DNA of 64,000 bases from Geotrypetes seraphini (taxonomy: Eukaryota > Chordata > Amphibia > Gymnophiona > Dermophiidae): NCBI RefSeq assembly GCF_902459505.1, contig NC_047094.1, positions 26,645,241 through 26,709,240 on the forward strand, read 5' to 3'. This document shows, piece after piece, positions 40,001 to 49,000 of this stretch; position 1 is the stretch's first letter; each line of letters starts with the position of its first letter. The position numbers and the translations under genes are program-made. The notes below the pieces were generated by a model. It was not told the DNA's origin. It searched no databases and was given only the letters and a program-made list of their open reading frames with translations.

Positions 40001-43000
40001 ACACTCTCCTTCTCCTCCTTGCTTTCTCAATAACTCCCATATCTCTCCCCCCAGGAGATTCTCATGAACATCGCTGAAGAATCGCTGAAGAATTTCTGCT
40101 GTATCCCTCTATTTGCTACCTGAAATCCCACCCTTTCACTAACATAACAGAACTAGAGGTCATCTGCACATTGTAACTCACTGAATGTCCAGCTCTCTTG
40201 ATTGTAAACTGCCTAGAAGTCGCAAGATTGTGGCGGTATAGAAGAATAAAGTTATTATTATTATCTATTTTCCAACCTATATCACACCACTTTACCCCTC
40301 CCCAAACTACTAAGGATCTGCACTGGAACACCTGACCATTTTTCGTCAAACCATTCCTGCTGCCCCATAAAGAGGCAGTGATTTTCTCACATTTCTGCAC
40401 AGATTTGCACTCATTTAGACTCATCCCTCCACAACACTCTCATAGATTTTTTTATTGGTTCTCCCTAATTCTTTTTCATTTAAAATAGGATCCAACATGT
40501 TGCTTTCTAAACTAAACTAAACTTTAGTCTTGAGACTACAACGGGATCTCACGGCAGCCATTCTGATGACGGCTCTGCATGGGACAGGAGCATAGGAAGA
40601 TCGCTCCTGTCCCGCTTCACCGCTAGACCACCAGGTAAGGTTCTGTGGAGGCTTGGATTGTTTAAAAATAGCCAAAAAATGAAAATAGTTTTTTTGTAAA
40701 AAAAATTGCAAATAACCGAATCCACGGATACTGAAACCGCAGATTCGGAGGGAGAAGTGTACAGAGTGCACAAATACCCTAATGCTCACCATTTTAAAGA
40801 AAAACCTTTGAATATTCAGAAAACTCACTTCTATTCTATATAGCTGTAATTCCTCTTTAAATAAACATAAGTCATCCCAACTCTGCGTATCCCCTTGATA
40901 GTGAACTTTATAACCAGGAGGACATAAGTGAGTAGGGATTGTGCCTTGATATTTAACACAGGCACTGAGGAGGTATCTGCCAGCACATTCTCTAAGATCA
41001 GAAACAGTGATGAGATTGTCGATTGAATCAGTTGGAGAGACTCATAAGAGAACACAGACAACACCAATATCAGCTGCAGGTCCACGATTATGGAATAGGA
41101 TGCCAGGTCATTTGAGATTATGTAAGGAGTTGAAATCTTTTAAAAAATAATTTAAAACTTATTTGTACAAGCATGTTTTTTTAGAGTGAAATGTTACTGA
41201 AATATTTATTTTAGATTGAAATATTTTAATACTTAAATATTTGTAAATATTTTAGATTGAAATACTTACCGTATTTCCCCATGTATAGGCCGCCCCTTTG
41301 TATAGGCTGCAGAAAATGCTGATGTAGGTTTTAAAACTCTTAGATAAGCTGCCCCATGTTACTAGCCGCGGCTTATCTAAGAGTTTTAAAATCTACATCG
41401 GCTTATACAATTGGGCAGCCTATACATCATCCCCCCCCTTAAATACCTCCTGGACGGCTATGCCCGCCTCCTTCAAACACGCTGTGCAGAGCAGGAGCGA
41501 TGTTTGCGATCTCAAGCCACACCCCGCATCCTTCCTGAATGGCTGCCATCAGTTTTTGCGACAGCAGCCAATCAGAAGGGTGTGGGGTGAGTTTTGAGAT
41601 TGCAAACATTGCTCCTGCCCTGCACAGTATGTTTGGAGGAGGCAGGTGCGGCCGTCCAGGAGGTATTTAAGGAGAGGGATGATGTATTACTCCATGAATT
41701 GGCTGTCCCATTTAAGCAAGCCGCGCCTACTAGGCTGGTTTGCAAAATCGATGTATAGGCTGCAGCCAATACATGGGAAAGAAGGTAAATATTTGTAAAA
41801 GGGAGTGATGTAATATGGTTATTTGATGTAATTTGTCTTGTTATGAAGATTAAGTGAAACATTTTGTGTTTGTTTTATTATAATCCACTCAGGTTATAAG
41901 CGGAAAAGAAATTTTAAAAATAAATAAAATCTTTTAACCAGGTCACAATAATGGCAAACAAATTAAATGTGGGGGAGAGTGTAGTGCAGTGGTTAGAGCT
42001 ACAGCTTTAGCACCCTGAGGCTGTGGGTTCAAACCCCATGCTGCTCCCTGTGTCCCTGGGCAAATCACTTAATCCTCCACTGCCCCAGGTACATTAGATA
42101 GATTGTGAGCCCATCGGGACAGATAGGGAAAATGCTCAAAGTACTTGTATGTAAACCGCTTTGAGTGCAACAAAAAGGCAGTATATAAGTCCCAATCCCT
42201 TTCCCCTTCATAGATACAATATTCCATTCACCAAATAAGTAAAATCTAAATTTCAATATAGTGATACTTCAAAAATTTGTTCTATGCTCAGAGATGACTC
42301 ATGATCGAGGCCACCGAATGGATCAAGCCCAACGCAAAGTGTCTCTTCTCTCAATCATAGCACATATCTTCATGACTCGATTGTTTAACTGTTTTCAATG
42401 TACACAAAAACTACACTTATCTTTATGCAAGTGATCGGGGTCCTGACACATTTCACTGCTTCAGAGAACCCTCAATACAGTCTTATTGTGGTTTCTTACC
42501 CTTCAATTTATAACGGCTCAAAAATATCAGTATACTGAAATTTAGATTATACTTATGCTGGTGAATTGCATGTTGTTCTTCAAGTGAATACCTTCTTCAG
42601 CAGTTGTGTTGACACATTTTTTCCATTTTCTTTGGTATACATAGGTATATTATGTTTGGTATACCATCTACTAAAGATCAATTTTGTTCCTCACAGATTA
42701 ATTGCAAGGGTTAACATACTACCTTCATTAATCTTAATCTTACTTATTGAGATAAAATGTTTCCTCGCTAGGACAGAGATGGTCCCCCTGCAACAGACAT
42801 GAGTTAAAAATCGGTTTTGATTTAGAACCTCCATGGTGTCCATAACATGTAATAACTGGGATTGATTGCCTCATCTCATCTTCAAGATGTTACAAAATGT
42901 AACTGTTAAATTTCATCTCTAAATCTCTACAACCAACATTAAACTCCTGATAATACAAAGCAAAAACTTCCTCATGAACATGGTCTCAACCAGAGAATTT

Positions 43001-46000
43001 CACATCCAGATAAACGCACGAAGAAGTGCACAAATGGACCTACTCTTTTAATGCAAGCTCCTTCAGCTTCTTGTAGGCATACAGGTTCAAGGTCAATGTC
43101 GTCACAAAGGTGGAGTTCACCATCTCCCAATATAGTAAAGTGTGTAGTGCAGGGTACAATTAATTAAAACAAACAAACAAGGAGCAGCTATGAGACTTTA
43201 GGAAGGGGGGGATTAATTTAACCTTTGAAACCCAGAACCCATAGAATAAAAGATACATACCAAACTAGATGAAAGGCGGAGTAAGTGATTGATGCCCAGA
43301 TTGCTGCTGGTCTCATATCTGCTACCTGCTTTAACACACACAGCAACCTTCGAAACTGGAGAATAGTTTTCCAAAGAAGCAATCACCAAACCATTTGGTA
43401 ATTTTGTGATCTGCATTAAATAATCAAAGCCATTTTACTTCACACAATAAACAAAATATTTTAGAACATTCACCGATAAGCAAAAAAAAACAAAAAACCA
43501 CCACCAACACCCACAAAGCCAATTTTCTTAAATTATAATTGGTGTGGCAAAAATGGTAAAAACATTTATGTTGAATTTCAATACCTGATCATTGGGGGGG
43601 AGGGGGTCAAATTATGTATTAACTCCTGGATTCTATATAAAGCGACTAAGTTGAACACACAAATCTGTGTGCAATGCCGATCGGTTAACAAGTTAATCCA
43701 CACCAATAATTGTCAATTAAACATTAATTGACATTAATTAGCATAATCTGGTCCTCAGAAGCTCATGCATCAATAAACTGGTTATTGAGGCGTGAGCCTT
43801 TGAGGACCAGAGTCCTGCCATAGACTAAGGCAGGGGTGTCAAAGTCCCTTCTCGAGGGCTGCAATCCAGTCGGGTTTTCAAGATTTCCCCAATGAATATG
43901 CATGAGATCTATTAGCATACAATGAAAGCAGTGCATGCAAATAGATCTCATGCACATTCATTGGGGAAATCTTGAAAACCCGACTGGATTGCAGCCCTCG
44001 AGGAGGGACTTTGACACCCCTGGACTAAGGGCTCCTTTTACTAAGCTGCGTTAGTGTTTTTAGCATGCACTAAACCCGCAAATGCTGGCATTAAGGTCTA
44101 GCGTATGCTATTCCAAGTGTTAAAGCCCTAACGCGGCTTAGTAAAAGGAGCCCTAAGGGTTCCTTATACTGAAGTGCGTTTAAGCAGTTAATGCATAATT
44201 CAACCCCCAAATGATCAGGTACTGAAATACAACAAATGATTTCATCAATTTGGGAACATTAAATATAATTTAAGGTGTGAGGTTGCTCTATAAAATGTTC
44301 AATTCAGTGGTGCAAAATCATTTACATATTTAATTGTTGGTCAGTAAAACATACCTGGAAACTCAGAAAAATTATTTCAGAAGAGTATCATTTTACCCAA
44401 TGCAATTAACTCCTGCAACATTCTCCTGATCTTTGCAGTCTATGACAGTGACTAATTAGTAAAGTTGTGTGTCAGAGAGAAAAGCTTAAAGTCTCACATA
44501 CAGTAAGCAATTTTATATTCCACATATACTGTAAGGTTCAATGTGGACCACACGAAGATCATTCGAACAAGCAAGAAACAAGAGAAATGAGATTACATCG
44601 CCAATCAAAATACTTTTTAGAATGATATGCCTTCAAAGTTTTTTGGAACATACCGCCATACCCCGAAGAGTTCTAGGCGGTTCACATTAGTTAAACAGAG
44701 ATTACAAGTGGTTACATATCAAATTGATCACAGAGTAGCAGACAGCAAGGAGAGAGTATTTTGTATTTTCCTGACCTGAAGCTCCTCAGGCTGTAGTCTT
44801 CCTCGCTCCGCTGCTGATTGTTTGGGTTCAGCTTTTGCAGAATACCACCTCCGCTAGAACAAGAGATTGTAAATCCAATTAATAGGCTATTTCTACCAGC
44901 AAAGCTAGGCGTTAAAACCTTCCAAGGAGGAGGAAGCCAAAAGATAAAACATAGCTCCACACACAGGAGGAGAAGGAAGAGGATGGGGAAATTGCAAACT
45001 GAAAAAAACAAAGATATCAAGTAGTACAAGAGGAATTAAGGGTAAGGTAAGTAGGTGCAAGATGGGAACGTCCATAGAGCACACTTAAGATCCAGGCAGG
45101 GCATCTATCTTTAAACTAAGCTAAGTTCTAAAAAAATCCAATTAGTATGTCTTGATTATATTGTAAGCGCTTTTGAACAGGAACTGTCTCTTCCATGTTT
45201 TGATGTACAGTGCTATGAGAAAAGACACCTTCAAGAGTTGAGGTTTGTTTGCTTTATGATTTCAATTTGCCATTGTGTTCTAGCAATTGTAAAGCACTGT
45301 CAGCATTCAGGCCTAGATGTACTGAACAGGATCGGACTGAATGGGTCTGCTGTGGTTCAATTTTTGGCCGATTCCAAAAAAGAGCGACTGATGCTCAAAC
45401 AAATTTGTATGCAAATGATTTGAGAGGAGGTTCATCATAATCCCCACCAATGACTTGCTGTGAGAGCTACTCTCACACATATGCAGAGCTTGCAGGGGAA
45501 GCCCCGAAGCAGCCTCCTGCCACTCAGCTGTTCAGGGCAGGAAACCTTTTTTTTTTCTATGGACACAGATGCTGTACATGTTACCCACATACAATATCTG
45601 TCCCCATTAAAGAAAAAAAAAAGTTGTGCTGGCCCCCCACCTGACCACAGCCATTGCACCCCCCCCAATGAATGTGGGTCCTCGACCCCCCCCCCCCCAT
45701 TACGGCCGTTCCCGTGACAGTGATGTACCTAGAGAGACAGGAGGGATCCCTTCTGCTTCAGCAATCTGGTTGTGCATCTGGGTCACCTTGACACCCTCCC
45801 GACATCCCCAACCTACACAAAGATCTCCCCTCCCACCACCCCACCAAGACCCCAAAAGGCAGCCCTGATGGTAGGGGGAGGGGTCAGCTCAGAACCACTC
45901 CAGCTCAAGCAACCCCCAGCCCCTCCTCCATACCTCATTGTAGAAGCCAATAAGAGGGATGCCCAATCCCTCTTGCCAGCAGGCCCACCTCTTTGAAATG

Positions 46001-49000
46001 GCAGGCCTTCCCCTTTCCAGTGCATCCAGGGATGCACTGGGGAGGGGCCTAAGGCCCTGATTGGCCTGGATACTTTAAGCCTTTCCTATGGGAAGGGCCT
46101 TAGCTATCTGGGCCAATCAGGATCTTTTGCTACCTTCCCGGTGGGGAGGGGCCTAAGACTACGATTGGCCCAGATACCTAAGGCCCCTCCCATAGGAGCC
46201 TTGGTGAGGCTTAACCAGCAGTCTGATGTAAAAAGCTCCCTCCGTGGGGGCGGCCCCGAACTCCTGTGAAGTAAATGCAGGCTGGTTGTCAGGTACCACC
46301 AGGAATCGGCCTGTCAGCTGCAGACCGAAGTCTGTGCGATCTAAATGCAGGCAGAGATGAATAAATGCTTCGAGCACTAGAAACCACGCAAATGGGATGA
46401 AAAAACACCAAATAAAATTAAAAAAGGGAGAGCAGATCATATATACTCCTGCTGGCATGCATGCAAAAGAGAAAAACTATAGGTGGAGTTAAGGAGCCCA
46501 GTGAAGTATACCATAGGCACAGAGAAAAAAAATCCAGAGTGAATTCCTTCTGCAGACGACATGCAACCATGGGGACACAATCCATCTGTCTAGAATGTCT
46601 CGCCTGTTGCACTGGAAATTTAATCATCTCACTAGATCATTTATAAATATGTTAAAAAGCAGAGATTCTAGAACAGATTCTGGTGGGTAACTTCAGTGCT
46701 GGAGTACTGCAAACCAGTTGTGTTTTCAGACTGTCCACAATAAACAGGTATTAAATATATTTGTATAGAGGGAGGGCGCAGCTGGCCCTAGAACAAATGC
46801 CATTGCCCAGTAAAATCTCAGTGCCCTAATGTGATGCTGACAAATATATGCTTTCTTTATTTGGAAAACTTGTTTTTAATAAGAACTTGCTTAGAGAAAG
46901 TGAAGCCCAGGCAAGCCATTGAACTGAAAAATCAAACTAAACTAAGGGCCCCTTTGCTAATATGCAGTTAACATGTGGATTAGTGCACACTGGTGGACTT
47001 TTACAAGCATGTTCTGCCAAGTAGCACACCTTCGTAAAAGAACCTCATTAAGCATACTGCACAAACACAGTTACTGGTTTCACATTATTTTAATAGTGGG
47101 CACTTATGCATTGAGGGCATTTTATGTTAGGGACATGGATGGAGCACAGGCATGGAGATCAAACTGCAAAAAGCATGTGGCATACACTGTGTGCTAACCA
47201 GGGCTTGTGCAGTCAGTGAAGATTCACATGGACATCTTAAAAAGGAGGCACTAACCCCAAATTCTATAGTCTGTCTAAAGTTAGGTGCCTACATTGGCAC
47301 ACCTAGCTGGCCTAGGGTGCCTAAATGAATAGGCTAAATCAGTGTTAATTGATCTTAATTGAAAGTTAGGCACCTATCAGAAAGTGGTATGTGTCTAGGA
47401 GCAGGCATTTAGGCTAAGAAAACCCTAGCGTAAATATGATGCACTAAAAGTTAAGATGCCTAGTGATACTTAACATTGCTTATATGACACTAAGTGTGAA
47501 TCTATACAGTATGCTTAACTTTCATAAAATTGCACTTAGCACCAATTTTTTAAGCAAAATATATAGAATTGGGTCCTAAGGGTCAGATCTTATAAATGGC
47601 GCCAAGCAGCATCTACGCAGCATGGATATCAATTATAAAATGGCGCAGTTTATAGAATGTCCATCAGATGAACAGAATGGCCCTGATTCTGCAAAGTGCT
47701 CCCGATTGTAGGCAGCTGTAGGCGTCCTACATCTGTCTAATCAGCCAATCGGAAGGCACTTTTTCAAAAAATAAAAATAAAAAATGCTTCCCAGGCAGTC
47801 CGCATATATTGAAGGCGCCTTCAGGGAGCCTAGAGAGGCCCGCCTAAGGCTAGGCGGTAGCCTTAAGTGAACCTAGGCAGCCCTATGGGTCTCCCTAGCA
47901 GAACGGGAGACGCTTACAATGTAGGCTAGCAAAATGCTGGCCTACATGGTAAGTAGTTGCGGCTGCTATACTTAATCGCAGCATGGACCTCCCTGCTGCG
48001 ATTAGTATAGCGGACACAGCTATGGCTGCCAGTCTCTCCTCCCCTACGATCGCAGGAGAGTGCCCAACTCCTCCTGCCGACAACACCCACGATCGCCGGC
48101 AGGAAGGTGCTTAACCCTTCCTGCCGACAGAACACGCCCCCCCGAAGATCACTGGCAGGAGGTTGCCCAACTCCTCCTGCCAGACCCCCCCCCCAATGAA
48201 AGCCCCCACCCTGGAACCCCTCCTTGGGTTTATCTCCAATTTGGCTGGACAGCAACTCGCAACGTCCAGCCAGCAGGCCCACCTCCGTCCAAATGAGGCA
48301 GGCCAGCCCCTCCACTGCCCGAGGGGCCTTAGGCACCTGGACCAATCAGGCCCTAGGATCCTGTGGGTTGGGCAGTGGAGGGGCGGGCCAAGGTAGGGAG
48401 AATGAGAGGGCACTCTCTAAAATTGAAAGGGGATTAGATTCCGTACGAACATTAGGAAGTTCTTCCTCACCCAGAGAGTGATAGAGAACTGGAACGCTCT
48501 TCCAGAGTCTGTCATAGGGGAAAACACCCTCCAAGGATTCAAGACAAAGTTAGACAAGTTCCTGCAGAACCGGAACGTACGCAGTTAGGGCTAGTCCACA
48601 GTTAGGGTGCTGGTCTTTGACCAGAGGGCCGCCACGTGAGTGGACTGCTGGGCACAATGGACCACTGGTCTGACCCAGCAGTGGCAATTCTTATGTTCTT
48701 ATGTAGTGTATCCTAGGATATTTGGGTCTGTTTGTCAAATAAAAGAATGCTGGCTGGTAGTCTCTGGGATCATAATGGGGGGAGGGTGGGATCAATGCAG
48801 AAAGCCACCAATGGGTGACGACTACTAGGAATTCTGCCATTAGATTTTTTTTTTTTTTTAAATCATCCCTATTCCTATCGGTATGTGAGAATCACTGCTC
48901 ACCTACAGACAGGCATAGGGACATTTTGCAATGAACTGTGAATTACTGCTGCAATTTTAATGCAACAGTAATTAACATGTTTACTGCTTAAAGTAGGGCT

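Noticed and set aside
41972-42060. A functional tRNA gene
   Set aside because: Only the A and B boxes are tRNA-like; the sequence continues into a SINE body and tail, and a second copy exists at 4833-5072.
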